Assembly: GCF_017591425.1 (NCBI RefSeq)
Contig: NW_024467120.1
Span: 186,001 to 250,000 of the forward strand
Direction: 5' to 3'
Length of the DNA stretch: 64,000 bases
Source of the DNA: Ochotona curzoniae
Lineage: Eukaryota > Chordata > Mammalia > Lagomorpha > Ochotonidae
Of this stretch, positions 21,528-32,879 are shown in pieces. Position 1 is the first letter of the stretch, and every line of letters begins with the position of its first letter. Both the position numbers and the translations under genes were made by a program. The notes beneath the pieces were generated by a model. It was not told the DNA's origin, ran no database searches, and saw only the letters and a list, made by a program, of their open reading frames with translations.

Positions 21528-21890
21528 TTTTTTTTTAAGATTTAATTATTTTTATCTAAAAGGATGGTTTTCAGAGCAAAGGAGAAACAGGTCTTCTATA
21601 TACAGGTTTGCTCCTCAAATAGTCAGAGCTTAGCTGAGCTGTGCATGAGTTTTCTCTGGGTCATCCACATGAGTACAGGGGCCCAAGGACATAGGCATTT
21701 CTTGCTTCAACAGCACATATACCAAAATTGAATCAATAGAGAGAAGATTAGCATGGCCCCCATGTAAGAATGACACCCAAAGAATTAGGGCATCCTGGGA
21801 GCTGGATTGGAAGTGGAGCCTCTTTAACACTATCAGGTGCATATATGGGATGCATGTGCTTGATAGATGGAGAATCAGCCCAATGAACAC
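21528..21890 (-). mobile_element. CSINE carrying a U6 pseudogene
   Basis: Reverse SINE (left TTTTTTTTTAAGATTTAATT; GGGTCATCCACATGAGTACA; GGGAGCTGGATTGGAAGTGG). Its centre, about 40 bp of the usual body, is missing and occupied by U6 sequence. The B2 partner (37,085-37,350) also lacks the centre but has no U6. Confidence 0.8.
21699..21793 (+). ncRNA. U6 snRNA pseudogene
   Basis: About 95 bp clearly match U6 spliceosomal RNA in the plus direction: CTTGCTTCAACAGCACATAT, then AAAATTG, AGAGAAGATTAGCATGGCCC and AATGACAC. Substitutions are scattered, the ACAGAGA region is altered, and the 3' part and terminal T run are lost. There is no U6-type upstream promoter because the flanks are SINE. It is a retrotransposed or template-switched copy, not a working snRNA gene. 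Confidence 0.92.
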
Positions 21891-22289
21891 CACCAATACC
21901 CGGATCTTCATTTTACTCTTTTTAAATCACTCAAAAAACTGCTACTCCAACTCCTTCTCCTGCAGACTTACCAAAATTTATCAAGTTTCAATCATGGTTC
22001 TTTAACTGGCCTATAGGAGACCCCTTTCCCTCATCCACAGCCTGATTTTCCAACAACCTAGCAGTCACTGATTCATCTCCAAATTTATTGTGTTTAGGTG
22101 AACATCACATCCTCTCCTATCTCAGAAAAACAAATAAGGAGACTGGTAGGAATCTTATAACTCACAATCAAATAAGATAGCATGCACACACTATTGTCAC
22201 AAACAAGGCATTGGGAAAGATCCATGACTATTTTGAAAGGCTATCAGAAGGTCTATAGTGTCAGTATCCAGTGACTTGGACCTAAGTGC

Positions 22290-22530
22290 CAGAATGTAGA
22301 TGCCTTATGAAACCTGGGCAAAGAAAAGAAAAATCTGAGAAAGAGGTCAACAGCAGTAGGCAGGTATCTGGAAAACCACCGCAATTTGGCCATGGCAAAG
22401 CAAAACGTGATAAATGTCTCATTAAATTAAGGTGTAGGCCCTCCAGCATAATCAAGTTATGAGTTTAATGTGGAAACAATCCATTCTCATGTCCTCATGA
22501 GAATTCTTGGTGTCTGGGAGGCCTGTCTCT
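22290..22530. other. Junction between blocks B1 and A3
   Basis: No gene or named repeat. B-type similarity ends near 22,280 and A-type inverted similarity starts near 22,530. Confidence 0.4.
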
Positions 22531-22800
22531 GGTTCCTGCTCCTCCTTTTAGGGTGCATTTCCAGATTTGGATCCTCCTCCTCACCTTGGAGATCCTCCTC
22601 TTCCTGTCCTCAGTTGGTCCCTGGCTCCATCTTCTGGTCTGCTCCTCTTGAGCCATGCTGTTTGGCCTGGATTTCTTTGGCTCTGTGTGGGCCACCTGGA
22701 TGAGTAACTAAAGGGAAGGACATGGATCCTGAGCCGGGAAGATGACCTTTCTCTCATGAACATCCTGCTCATGTCCATCCTCCTACAGGGACTCTGTTAC
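22530..22800 (+). pseudogene. Inverted copy of the hydrophobic ORF remnant
   Basis: Aligns as reverse complement with 8,872-9,145. The same Leu-rich frame, now on the plus strand (from about 22,470), is interrupted relative to the A1 copy. Identity is high by eye, with several frame-changing differences. Confidence 0.5.
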
Positions 22801-23240
22801 ACCTTTCACACATGTGACATGATCAACTAGGAAGTCACAAAATGACAATTGCACAATTACCATTATCATTCAGGCCATAAATCAATGCATTAATAAAAAG
22901 GCATTGCAATATCTTAATCAATTTGTGTATGACCAATCACCATTCTTTTACAAAAAATCTCACCTAGTGCTGATATAATCAGTTGTAAATCATATAACTC
23001 TCATAACTATAATGAATTTTGATGTCAAAGCAACCATTGCATAATAATAACCAATTTATATTATGAATCACCATTCTGCTGTCATACCAGTTATTGTACC
23101 CTCATAAACAATGTGATGTGTATAAATCAACAGTGTTATTCCTCATATATTGAATATGCCTTTTTTAATCACATGCACAAGAAACCTTCTTCAGCATTGA
23201 TCATATTATAGTTCCACAAAAGAACTCTCAGTTAATTTTT
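22800..23240 (-). repeat. ATGAYATCA minisatellite, A3 copy
   Basis: Reverse-complement counterpart of 6,340-6,790. The plus strand shows repeated ACAATT, CAACCATT and TCATAA words. It forms the left end of block A3. Confidence 0.65.
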
Positions 23241-23824
23241 TTCAAATATCAGAATCATCTTATGCATCTTTTTAATTCTATCTCTCTTCGAATACTAGAG
23301 ATATCTTTTGTCTATTTGTCCTTCACAGATTATGTGTGTGATATATAGATGCATTATTCCACCTGTTTTATGTTTCTCTTAAAATGTTTTGAGGCTGAAA
23401 ATACTTTCTACCCATGTCTTTAATGTCACTTGTGAAGTGAATAGTAGGATAGGACTTTTTTTTATCAGCTAAGAAGCTACTAGATATGCATGTATCCTGT
23501 CTCAGAGAGCCTGGGATGGAGTTCTAGTTCCACTAACATGGTTGGAAATTTAGGTGGCTCAAATAAGAGGGTCACTGTCATCCCCTGTCGAACTCATATT
23601 ACAATCTTGAATTTCATGTTAGGTCTGTCATTGCCCTGGATATATAAGATAATTTTCAGTGAACTAATAGCATAGAAATCATTTTCCCTCTATTGAATAA
23701 AACAAGCAAGATAATATTTGAAAAAAATTAGTGAGAAAATTATCTGTTTAAAATACATGATTTAAAGTTAATCAAAATAGCCAAGTATATATCATATATG
23801 TGTAATAAATATATATGTAGGGAT

Positions 23825-24100
23825 TTATCTTTATTTGAAAGTCAGACTTTTCAGAAAAACAGAGAGAGAAAACATTCTATTCCCTGGTGCATTCCCCAGA
23901 TGAGTTGTAGGAGCCTCTCTTGGGTCTCCCGCATGGCTGCAGGGTCCCAAGGACTGGGGCCATCCCCTGCTGCTTTCCCAGGCCACAAGCAGAAAACCAG
24001 ATTGGAAGTGGAGCATCCAACACAGGAACTGTCACCTAGATGGCAAAGATGCAAGTGCCACAGGTTGCATGCAGGTCTGCTGAGCCATCAGTTCAGCCCC
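23825..24100 (-). mobile_element. CSINE in block A3
   Basis: Reverse SINE with GGAGCCTCTCTTGGGTCTCC and TTCCCAGGCCACAAGCAGAA. It is the inverted partner of 5,460-5,750. Confidence 0.8.
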
Positions 24101-25194
24101 TGAATATGTTTGTAATGTTGCCAGTAACATTCAAAAGCATAAATTGTACCATAAATGGGATTGATGTACTTAGTGTCTTCACGTAATGCACTTATACATT
24201 GTTGCATATGAAAACACTTTGACATGTCAGACACAGCTAATGCTGTGAGCAATCCAAGAGAGTTCCTAACATTGCAGAATTTACCATGTGTAGAGCAGGC
24301 TAACGCTCTGACTCTTCGCGACAGCATCCAATACGGACAACAGTTTGTGTCTCAGCTGCTCCAGCTTTGGACTGATCATGCAGCATCCCCCACCTATACA
24401 TGCATTTACATGAGCACTGTGTGTGCTGAACCTGTATGGGCTGAACCTGACCTTGCACCAGCTGGTGCACATCAGAGCCAGGTCTGAAGACACAGAGGCT
24501 TCTTAGGGGACTGCCCAATTGGACTGTTGAAGTAGAACTTCATCCCTAGGGAAAATCCTAAAGCCATCCATGTGCATTGAATCAGGATCATATGTTATAG
24601 GACTGCACATTTTTCTTACTGATTTCCACATAAGAAAAGAAAACATGCCCAGTTACACATGAAAAACAAGATAGCCATATCATCTAAGTCAACAGAAGAT
24701 TTTGAATATTTCAATAAAAGATGAATAGATGGACAGCATTAAAAGCACTCCTGGACAGGCTTTGCAGCAAGCACCTAGGTCTGTGGACACACAGAGGTAG
24801 ACAAGGACAGCCAATAGACCTTAGAAAGAATTTTCCAACTCTGGTATAAGGAAAACAACAACTTTTCAAGGTGAACAAAGCCATTCAAGTAATACCCTTG
24901 GAACACTGTATCCATTGGTGTCTTTTAGAGGTAACATAGGTAACACCAAATGACTAACTCTGTTAATTAGGATTGAGATAGAGTTTCAACAAGGAGTGCC
25001 ACACTCTTTCTGTACTTCACTATCAGTCACAGGGAAAATGCTGAGCCATTTGTCTCACCCAACTTTACTTGTCTGGAGTCTTTAGCTACTCCACATAAAT
25101 CAGAGGCCCTCAGGGGGCTGCAATCCCCTCACCCATGTAATAAAGATTAAAACAAAACTTTTAGAAGACCAAACAAAACATCAACAAAGTAATT

Positions 25195-25520
25195 TTGTAA
25201 AAGATACATTTATTTCTCACTGGAAAAGCAGATTGACAGAGAGATAGAGAGAGAGAGAGAGATCTTCCATCTGCTGTTTGACTCTCTAAATGGCTTTGAT
25301 GGCTAAAGCTGAGTGGACCCAAAGACAGGAGCCAGGAAACAAGAGGCTCTTACAGGTCTCCCACTAGTGTATAGGGTCCCAAGGTTTGGGACATTCTCCT
25401 CTGCTTTCCCAGGCTACATTCTGGAAAGTGGAGCAGCCAGGTCAGAAGCTGAAAACAATGGGGGACCCTTGTGTTGTTATTGGATTAGCCAGTTGAGTCT
25501 ATGCCCCAGTCCCTAAAATA
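25195..25520 (-). mobile_element. CSINE in block A3
   Basis: Reverse SINE, GAGAGAGAGAGATCTTCCAT and GCTCTTACAGGTCTCCCACT. It is the inverted partner of 4,025-4,355. Confidence 0.8.
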
Positions 25521-25829
25521 AGTAAATATCAATGACGAATATTTAGAGTGCACATATAATTCTGAAATGTTTCATCCTTGCAATGTAGATCTGATAGAAT
25601 GATGCATAAAAGGCTGAATGAAAAGTCTTATTTTAAATTTTAAATTGTGCTCAATATTTGGACTCCATGCACAATTGTTAAACCAAAAGTGTTTGAGTAG
25701 TAAAATGAAAAATTATTTTGAGAAATAACAAATAATCTGTGAGCCTTAGTGCATGACCCTTCAGAGAGCAGTATGTGAAGACCCACCTAGAGTGTGCAAA
25801 ATAGCATGCATCAGCTGATGTTGAAGTGT

Positions 25830-26000
25830 AGTGAGTATGGTCTGACAGCCATGACGCCAGTTGGAATCCCGGCTGTTCCAATTCTGACCCAGTTTGCTGG
25901 CAATGCACAGGGGAAAGCAGCAGAGGGTGGACCAAAGGTTTGGGCCCCTGCACCCACTCAGAAAATATGGAAAAGACTCTTGTCTCCTAGTCTAAGACAT
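25830..26000 (+). mobile_element. CSINE in block A3, partial
   Basis: Forward SINE remnant around CAATGCACAGGGGAAAGCAG and TTTGGGCCCCTGCACCC. It is the inverted partner of 3,400-3,700. Confidence 0.65.
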
Positions 26001-26099
26001 GCTCAGCTCGGTCACTTGTGTCCAGCTGAGAAGGGAACAAGAGGATGAAAGTTCTCCTCTGATAGGGGACTAATATCCTGGATTTACAATGATCTTCAG

Positions 26100-27730
26100 A
26101 AACCCAGGGACAGGAAAAAAAAAAAAGCTCTAAAACATGGGCTAAGAAAATGAGCATACTTTTTTTTAATCAAAAGAACAGATTCAAATGGCTAAGAGGC
26201 ATATGAAAAGATACTCAGGTCCATGGACATCAGGTAGATACAAATGAAAACCTTCTTGACATACCACCTAACTCCAGTGAGACTGACCTACATTCAAAAC
26301 TCTACTAGCAACACCTGCTGGCATGGATGTATGGTGAAAGGCACCCTTCTTCACTGCTGGTGGGAGTGTAGGTTAGTATAACCACTGTAGAAACCAGTAT
26401 GGAGCGTGCTTGGAGAATTGCAAATAAATCTACAATATGACCCAGCTATTGCTCCCAGGAAAATACCCAAAAGAAATATAATCTACATATGAGAAGGGGA
26501 TCTGTAATCCTATATTTATAGCATCACAATTTACAATAGCAAAGATATGGAAATAATCCAGATGTGTGTCCAAAGAGAGTAGTTAAAGAAACTGTATTTA
26601 TGGGGCCCAGCACGATGGCGCAGTGGTTAAGGTTCTCGCCTTGCACGCATGGATCCCATATGGGTGCCAGTTCTAATCCCGGCAGCCCAGCTTCCCATCC
26701 AGCTCCCTCCCTGTGGCCTGGGAAAGCAGTTGAGGATGGCCCAAAGCTTTGGGAACTTGCACCCTCATGGGAGACCCGGAAGAGGCTCCTGGGTTCGGAT
26801 TGGCATAGCATCGGCCATTGTGCTCACTTGGGGAGTGAATCATTGGACGGAAGATCTTCCTCTCTGTCTCTCCTCTCTGTATATCTGCCTTTACAAGAAA
26901 AAAATAAAATAAATCTTTAAAAAAAAAAAGAAGAAGAAACTGTATTCCATCTATTCCATGGAATATTTCTCAGCTATTAAGAAGAAAGAAATTTATAGCA
27001 TTTGCAACTAAAGTGTCCCAATTTGAGGCCGATCTGCTCAGTGAAATAAGTCAATCCCAAAAGAATCAATACCACATAGTCTCTCTAATATAAAGAAACC
27101 ATCATGTAAAGCCTGACTTCAATGACCTGTTGCCATACTCTTTTGTTGTTGTTGTTGTTAGGCTGTTTGTTTGTTTTTAGGCTGCATGATTTTGATTTAG
27201 TTTCATTTCTTCCAAATACTTTCCTTTCTCTTGTTGAATTCATTGCTAGCTCATGGATCACAGAGTGACATCATTTTATCCAAGAGGCTTTTGTAGTTTC
27301 CTTTTGTCACCCATGTGTTAGTTACTCAGTGGCACATTTTTCATGGTGCTATAATTTTATTGTTTCTGTTTTTGCTGTTGTTGTTCTAATTTATACAGTT
27401 TGTCGATGTTATTTCATGGCTTCTCATTTATGGAAATGATAAGTGATGGAGTACTAGAGACTGACATACCCAGATGTGGGGATACAATGCAATATGCATT
27501 CCTGCTTCCAAAGCAAAGATGCACTCCCAGTGAAACTATTTGATATGTGTAGACAATGGGATGATGAACTTTCTGACATTGTCTCTACCAATTAAATAAT
27601 AGGCTGATGGAATTGTGATTCCTTATGAGAAAATCTGTCAGGGGGTGAGAGTTTGGGGGGAGGGAATTCCAGACTATACAAAATTGTATCATAAGATTCA
27701 AAATTTCAAAATAAAAATTTAACAAAAAAA
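26100..27730 (+). mobile_element. L1 3' region, plus strand, split by a SINE
   Basis: Resembles the end of L1 ORF2 and the 3'UTR: ACTCCAGTGAGACTGACCTA, GCTGGTGGGAGTGTAGG, ATATGACCCAGCTATTGCTC and GGAATATTTCTCAGCTATTA. It ends at an A-rich tail near 27,730. The reading frame is broken. A SINE at 26,599-26,934 interrupts it. Confidence 0.8.
26599..26934 (+). mobile_element. Young CSINE with target-site duplication
   Basis: Low-divergence forward SINE starting GGGGCCCAGCACGATGGCGC with intact A-box and B-box-like GGTGCCAGTTCTAATCC. The A-rich tail ends in AAG repeats. Exact 12-bp duplications AGAAACTGTATT lie at 26,587-26,598 and 26,935-26,946 inside the L1. Confidence 0.96.
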
Positions 27731-27734
27731 AGTA

Positions 27735-28560
27735 GGATACATAAAAATGGGAAAATACCATGTTCATGGATTGTTAGAATTACCTTCATTGATACCAGCA
27801 TGATAGGCTAGAAGGTAAACTGTTCACCCTCCAAGTGCCAGGATCCCAAATGGCTGCCAGTTCTAAACCCTATTGCCGCACTTCCCTTCCATGTCCCTGC
27901 TTGTGGCCTTGGAAAGCAGTTGAGGATGGCCCAAAGCCTTGGATCCTGCACCTATGTGGGAGACCCAGAAGAGTCTTTAGGCTCCTGGATTCAGATCAAT
28001 ACAACTCTGGCCATTGCAGTCACTTGGGCAGTGAATCAATGGATGGAAGATCTTCTCTTTTCCTCTCTGTATATCTGACTTTCCGATAAAATTAAAATAA
28101 ATCATTAAAAAAATTAATGTAATCACACCGCCTGTGCTACTGAACGTAATTTATAGATTCAATGTGACCCCCATCAAAATAGTTATGACGCTCTTATCAG
28201 GCCTAGAAATAAATTATTCTAGAATTCATATAGAAACACAAGAGACCTGAAAAGCCAAAGCAGTCTTAAAGAGCAAAAACAAAACCAGAGACATCATAAT
28301 ATCAGACTTCAAGACTTACTGTAGAGCAATTTATAATAAAAACACTTGGTACTGGCACAAGAGCAGACATGCAGCTCATCAGAAAGCTAGAGAAAACTCA
28401 GACGGTAACCAACACGTGTAAGAGTCAACTAATTTTTACAAGTGAAGTTAAATCAACCCAGGGAGAAAGGGCAGTCTCTTCAGCAAATGTTGCTGAGAGA
28501 ACTGGCTCAGTGAGTGTAGAGATATGAATCAAATCCCTGGGTTTCATGTTCTTCAATATG
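27735..28560 (+). mobile_element. L1 ORF2 C-terminal fragment, split by a SINE
   Basis: Plus-strand sequence typical of late L1 ORF2: CAATGTGACCCCCATCAAAA, AAGCCAAAGCAGTCTTAAAG, CTTGGTACTGGCACAAGAGC. It lies after, not before, an L1 3' end, so it is a separate or rearranged fragment. A SINE occupies 27,795-28,115. Confidence 0.78.
27795..28115 (+). mobile_element. CSINE
   Basis: Forward SINE with GTGGCCTTGGAAAGCAGTTG and a ATAAAATTAAAATAAATCAT tail, inserted in L1. Confidence 0.85.
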
Positions 28561-29157
28561 ATGTCCTTACATGCTACAATCCTACCTCGTACACTGCAAG
28601 CAATTACATGAATTTTCTAAATAAATTGTAATTACTTTTCATGAAAAGAATTACCTTAGTTCACTCCCTTAACCCAGAGTGTCACATTGGAAAAAGAAAT
28701 TAAAACTGCATTAAAAATCATCTTCAAACAATTTAATCATTAAAATGAATTTAACACATATGCACAGGAGTCAGAGCTTCACCAAGTCTCTCACTTGGGT
28801 TACACGGATCCAGACAATTGAACCGTTTTAAGTTGGTTGTCCTAAGCACTTAAGTAGCATGGAGCTGGACAGGAAGTGCAGTAGACAGGACAAGATCTGG
28901 TGCCCACACGGTGTGCTGGAAGCACAGGGAGCAGCTTTTGTCGTTACAGCACAAGTGCTGACCCAGTGTTTTAACGTTACTCCTTCAGCAACTTAGTTTT
29001 ATGACACAGAGGTATTCCCTGGTTCCCCAATCAACATACTTTTCCATTAAAATTTACATTTATGTTATTAAAATGAAGTTTAACTGTGTGCCCCAAGCCC
29101 AGGAATCCCCTTTCTGCCACCGTCTCAGGACCCAGCCTGAATTGCACTGCCCTTTAC

Positions 29158-29400
29158 CTGGTCTGATCCAGCAGGTCCTGCCTTTGTCTTGAGTAGCAAG
29201 AGCTGTGGTTTTCTGCCTTCCTCCCTTCTATGACTTCCGGTTACAGCTTCCTCAGATCCTCCTGTAGCAGGTGGTTTCTGGACTGTGATTTTATTCCATT
29301 CAACATTGTCACACCTGATGAAGATCAATAGACACTGGCCCTTATTCAATGGGAGGTAGGACATTTACGGACGAGACTGGCCCCGGTCTTCCCAGCCTGG
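29158..29400 (-). pseudogene. Candidate exon of an unidentified gene, block A2 copy
   Basis: Minus-strand counterpart of 2,128-2,340. The donor-like CAG|GTAAAG edge at 29,158 is kept. An open frame of 79 codons spans it, but in a reading frame different from that of A1, so at least one copy is not coding. The protein is unrecognised. Confidence 0.28.
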
Positions 29401-29454
29401 GGAACCCACAGTCAGCCCTTTAGCTGAGCCCCCAAGGCTGGCATCTTAACAGAT

Positions 29455-29575
29455 TCCCCACCTCAAGTCACAATGAGCGTTGCCAAGCAACACCATGAGA
29501 CGCATGCGCACCTCAAGCCTCTCCTCAGCCTGTCACGAGGCATTCGCAGGAGTACGCCAGGCAGGACCAATGTTT
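29455..29575 (-). promoter_or_regulatory. CpG-rich candidate promoter with RFX- and NRF1-like sites (A2)
   Basis: Within about 120 bp, and read on the minus strand, there is an ATTGG box (CCAAT complement, 29,567-29,571), an NRF1-like CGCATGCGCA (29,501-29,510) and an X-box-like GTTGCCAAGCAAC (29,479-29,491). The stretch holds at least six CpGs, while its surroundings have almost none. The order CCAAT, NRF1, X-box then exon is typical of housekeeping or ciliary promoters. Whether it is active is unknown. Confidence 0.45.
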
Positions 29576-30849
29576 ATATCATCAGTTCTGAGAGATTATC
29601 TTGCCGTCAAAGGTGAGTGGAGATTGGCTGACTGTTTGACATAATCAGGCAGAAGTTTGTGTCTGAATCTGAGACTATAAAGGCCTTGTCCAGAGAAAAA
29701 TTTTCTAAATGGTGGCTCTCCTTAGTTGTCAGTTACACATTTCTGTGGTCCTTCCGGGTTTCCTTATGAAGTTAACAGCTGCAGCGAAGTTGAGTCTTGG
29801 TGATCTTAGAAACTGTGTCCCTGAGGGTTATCAGTTGCAACTTCGAATTAGAAGTCAGCATTTGTTTACCAAGGTTCGTAGAAAAAATTATGGTTTTCTC
29901 TCTTTTTTTGAAAGAATTTCTCTATTTTTAAAAGAAAAACACAGAGAGAGGAAGAGACAGAAAGAGACCTTCCATCTACAGGTTTCTTCTCCAAATGTCA
30001 GCAAGGGACAGGGATGGGCCTGAGACAAGGAGAGAGGAATCTATTCCAGAATCCCCACATGGAGGGCGGGGGCGGGGACAGGGAGCAGGGACCCAAGCAT
30101 TTGGGCCACCCTCTGCTGCTTTTCCCTGTGCATTGCCAGCAAGCTGGATCAGAAGTAGAACAGCCTGGATTCCGGTCAGCACCATGGCCATCAGACTGTA
30201 CTCACTACTACACTTCACCACCAGTTTATACATGCTATTTCTCACACTCTGAGAGGGTCCTCACAGACTCCTTTCTGAAGGCTCATTTCCTAAAGCTCAG
30301 TGATTATCAGTTATGTCCAAAAGTGTTGTCTCATTTTATTACTAAAATCCTCCTGGTTAAACCTGGTCCTTAAACTCCAAATACTGAGCAGAGCACTTGT
30401 ACAACTTGTGCATTTAAAACATAACTTTCTCTCAACTTTCATAAATACTTCTACACAATCAGTATTGCACGTTTGAGTATTTTATAATTGTGAGTGTATC
30501 TTAAATATTTCTTTATATTATTTACTTTTTTTGGAGGCCAGGTATAGGTTCACCTGGCTAATCCTCCAGCACAGGCATCCCATATTGTCCTCAGTTCATG
30601 TTCGGGCTGTGCTCCTTCACACCCAGCTCCCTGCTTAGAGCCTGGGAAAGCAGAGGAGGATTTCCCAAAGGCTCGGAACCCTTGTAACCACATAGAAGGC
30701 CTGTAAGACACTCCTGGTTCTTGGCGCCTGGCTTTGAGTCATCTCAGCTCTGGTAATTGTGGCCATTTGGGGAGCCAAATAACAGGTGGAATCTCTCTGT
30801 CTCTCCATCTCTCTGTGAATCTGCCTTTCCAATGAAAATAGAGAGTTCA

Positions 30850-31590
30850 GGTGAGTCTGGGCAGAGGCATGGGTGTCTGATTTCCCCAGCTACACCACGG
30901 CCTGTCCAGGTATTTTGCTTGGGATCCAGTGCTGCCAGGTGTGGTGTGTGCCATGAGCCTCTGTTGGGGGTTCCATTCTGTCCAGCCTCCCCCACGCATA
31001 CACACAGTGACATGAGCACTATATGGGCAGAGCCTGTATGGGCTGAACCTGACCCTGCACACCAGCTGGTACACATCAGAGCCAGGTCTGAAAACACAAG
31101 GTTTCTTAGGGGAATGCCCAATTGGACTGCTGAAGTAGAATCCCAAATGTAGGAAAGATCCTAAAGCCATGAGCATTGAATCAGGATCATATGTAATAGG
31201 ACTGCACAGTTTTTCTTGCTGAATTCCAAATAAGAAAAGAAAGCATGCCCAATTACACATGAAAAACAAGATAGCCAGGTCATCTAAGCCAACTGAAGAC
31301 GTTGAATATTTCCCCAAAAGGTGGATGGATGGACCGGGTGAAAAGCACTCCTGGACAGGTTTTGCGGTAAGCACCTAGGTTTGTGGAAACTCTTTGGAAG
31401 ACAAGAGCAGACAATGGACCTTAGAAAGCATTTTTCAACTCTGGAATAAGGAAACCAACAGTTTTTCAGGGTAATCAAAGCCTTTCAAGAGTAACACCCT
31501 TGGAACATTGTATACATTGGTGTCTTTTAGAGGAAGCATAGGTAACATGAAATGACTGACTCTGTTCCTTAGCACTGATGTTCTACACTG
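30850..31590 (+). repeat. Block A2, internally inverted segment
   Basis: Matches the reverse complement of A1 4,585-5,270 and runs in the same direction as A3 24,330-24,970. Both neighbours of this segment in A2 are in A1 orientation, so this piece alone was flipped or came from an A3-like copy. Confidence 0.75.
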
Positions 31591-31689
31591 CTTTTAAATT
31601 GTTTGAAATGATGCCAGTGCTGTAGGTGAGCACACCTGTCCCAGGACACCACATTGTTTTTTTATAAAATAAATGCTATCTTTTAGCAA

Positions 31690-32450
31690 AACTTGAATAT
31701 GATATCAATAAGGTTGGTGTATGATACCAGGGTTTATTATGAGAATACCATGGTCACATTAAGATGTCAGAATCATGGTTTATATAAACTTAAGATTGTG
31801 GTGTGATGATTTTCTGGGAATCCAGTAATTGTTTATGACACCAAAATTGTTTATGACATCGCAAAACCTGTTTATGACACAATAATTGATTCTGATCATA
31901 GCTGGATTATGGCCTCATTATTATGCTATCACTGTGGTATGTCTATGTGGCTTATCACAATCCAATTAATTATATTATGCTTCATTTTGAAAATGCTTTA
32001 CAACATAAAAATGTATTGTGATGGCATGCTATATCTATGATATAAACCTTGTGGTTAATGATATACTCAAGTATAAAGACACATTAACAATTGCTTTTTA
32101 CTCAATGACTTTTTGATCAATAAAGTTAATCATGATATCACAATTTAGTTTTATAATCTGAATGGTACTTTCACATATCAGTTGACTATGACATTACAAG
32201 CTTTTATGACAATAAAATGGTGGATAATAAGTACAGTAGCTACTAACACAGTAAAGTGGTAAGGTTATGGCAACACAATTATGGCATAATATATGTTTAT
32301 CAGAATGATGATTTAGAACCAATTATTATGACACAGCATGTTTCTATGAGAATGCATTGGTGGTTTGTGACAATAAAATTTACTCTCATAGTATCAGAAT
32401 CAAGACATGACAATTGGTTGTGATGGGACACAGTGTGTTTTTTTCTTTAA
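31690..32450 (+). repeat. ATGAYATCA minisatellite, A2 region
   Basis: Repeated TTTATGACA, TGATATCA, ATCACAAT words at short spacing. A SINE (32,455-32,770) follows, and a trace of the array resumes at 32,780-32,870. No gene. Confidence 0.7.
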
Positions 32451-32454
32451 AAAC

Positions 32455-32770
32455 ATTATATTTATTTTTATTGGAAAGTCAGATATACAGAGCGGTCGAG
32501 AGAGAGAGAGAAAGATCTTCCATCTGTTGATTGACTCCCCATGTGACTGCAAGACCTGGAGCTGAGCTAAGCCAAATCCTGGAGCCTGAAGCTTCTTTTG
32601 GGTCTTCCACATGAGTGCAGGGTCCCAAAGCTTTTGGACCATCCTTGACTGCTTTGCCAAACCACAAGCAGGGAGCTGCTTTGGAAGCAGAGCAGACAGG
32701 ATATGAACTGGCTTCCAAATGGGACCCTGGCACATGCAAGGTGAAGATTTTAACCACTAGGCTACCATTT
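32455..32770 (-). mobile_element. CSINE inside the minisatellite
   Basis: Reverse SINE: TTATTTTTATTGGAAAGTCA, AAGATCTTCCATCTGTTG, right end ...ACTAGGCTACCATTT. Confidence 0.88.
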
Positions 32771-32879
32771 CATGTCAAAATAATGATTTATTACAAGCCA
32801 TCATACATGAAAATGTGATAATTTTATGACATCAAAACTGAAGTCACAATGGTTTATTGATGAACTCAAAACCTATTTT

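Larger units (their letters stand above)
19290..22280 (+). repeat. Duplication block B1
   Basis: Aligns by eye as reverse complement with 36,690-39,520 (B2). Landmarks in order: the AAAACCTGCACACTTGC segment (19.43 kb), CCTGCCAAGAGGTG (19.74 kb), the ACATTTACAATG/CAACTGTCACTG segment (20.45 kb), a SINE, the CTGCTGCCATCT(A/T)AGGAGA segment (21.36 kb), another SINE, and CATCTCCAA(A/C)TT(T/C)ATTGTG (22.08 kb). B1-only insertions are the SINE at 19.83 kb, the SINE at 21.04 kb and the U6 pseudogene. Confidence 0.8.
22800..26060 (-). repeat. Duplication block A3 (inverted copy of A1)
   Basis: Reverse-complement match to 3,440-6,800. At 22,800 the alignment jumps by about 2.1 kb to the A1 equivalent of 8,872, so A3 lost that piece or A1 gained it. 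SINE copies at 23,825-24,100, 25,195-25,520 and 25,860-26,000 match A1 SINEs in position and inverted orientation. Confidence 0.82.
28770..30850 (+). repeat. Duplication block A2, direct part
   Basis: Same-orientation copy of 1,690-4,350 without the L1 3' insertion. It includes SINEs at 28,770-28,990 (reverse), 29,920-30,190 (reverse) and 30,530-30,845 (forward), and the better-preserved copy of the candidate promoter. Confidence 0.82.

Noticed and set aside
26599..26700. tRNA gene suggested by A-box and B-box sequences
   Set aside because: The boxes belong to the tRNA-derived head of a SINE; there is no cloverleaf acceptor stem or independent tRNA.
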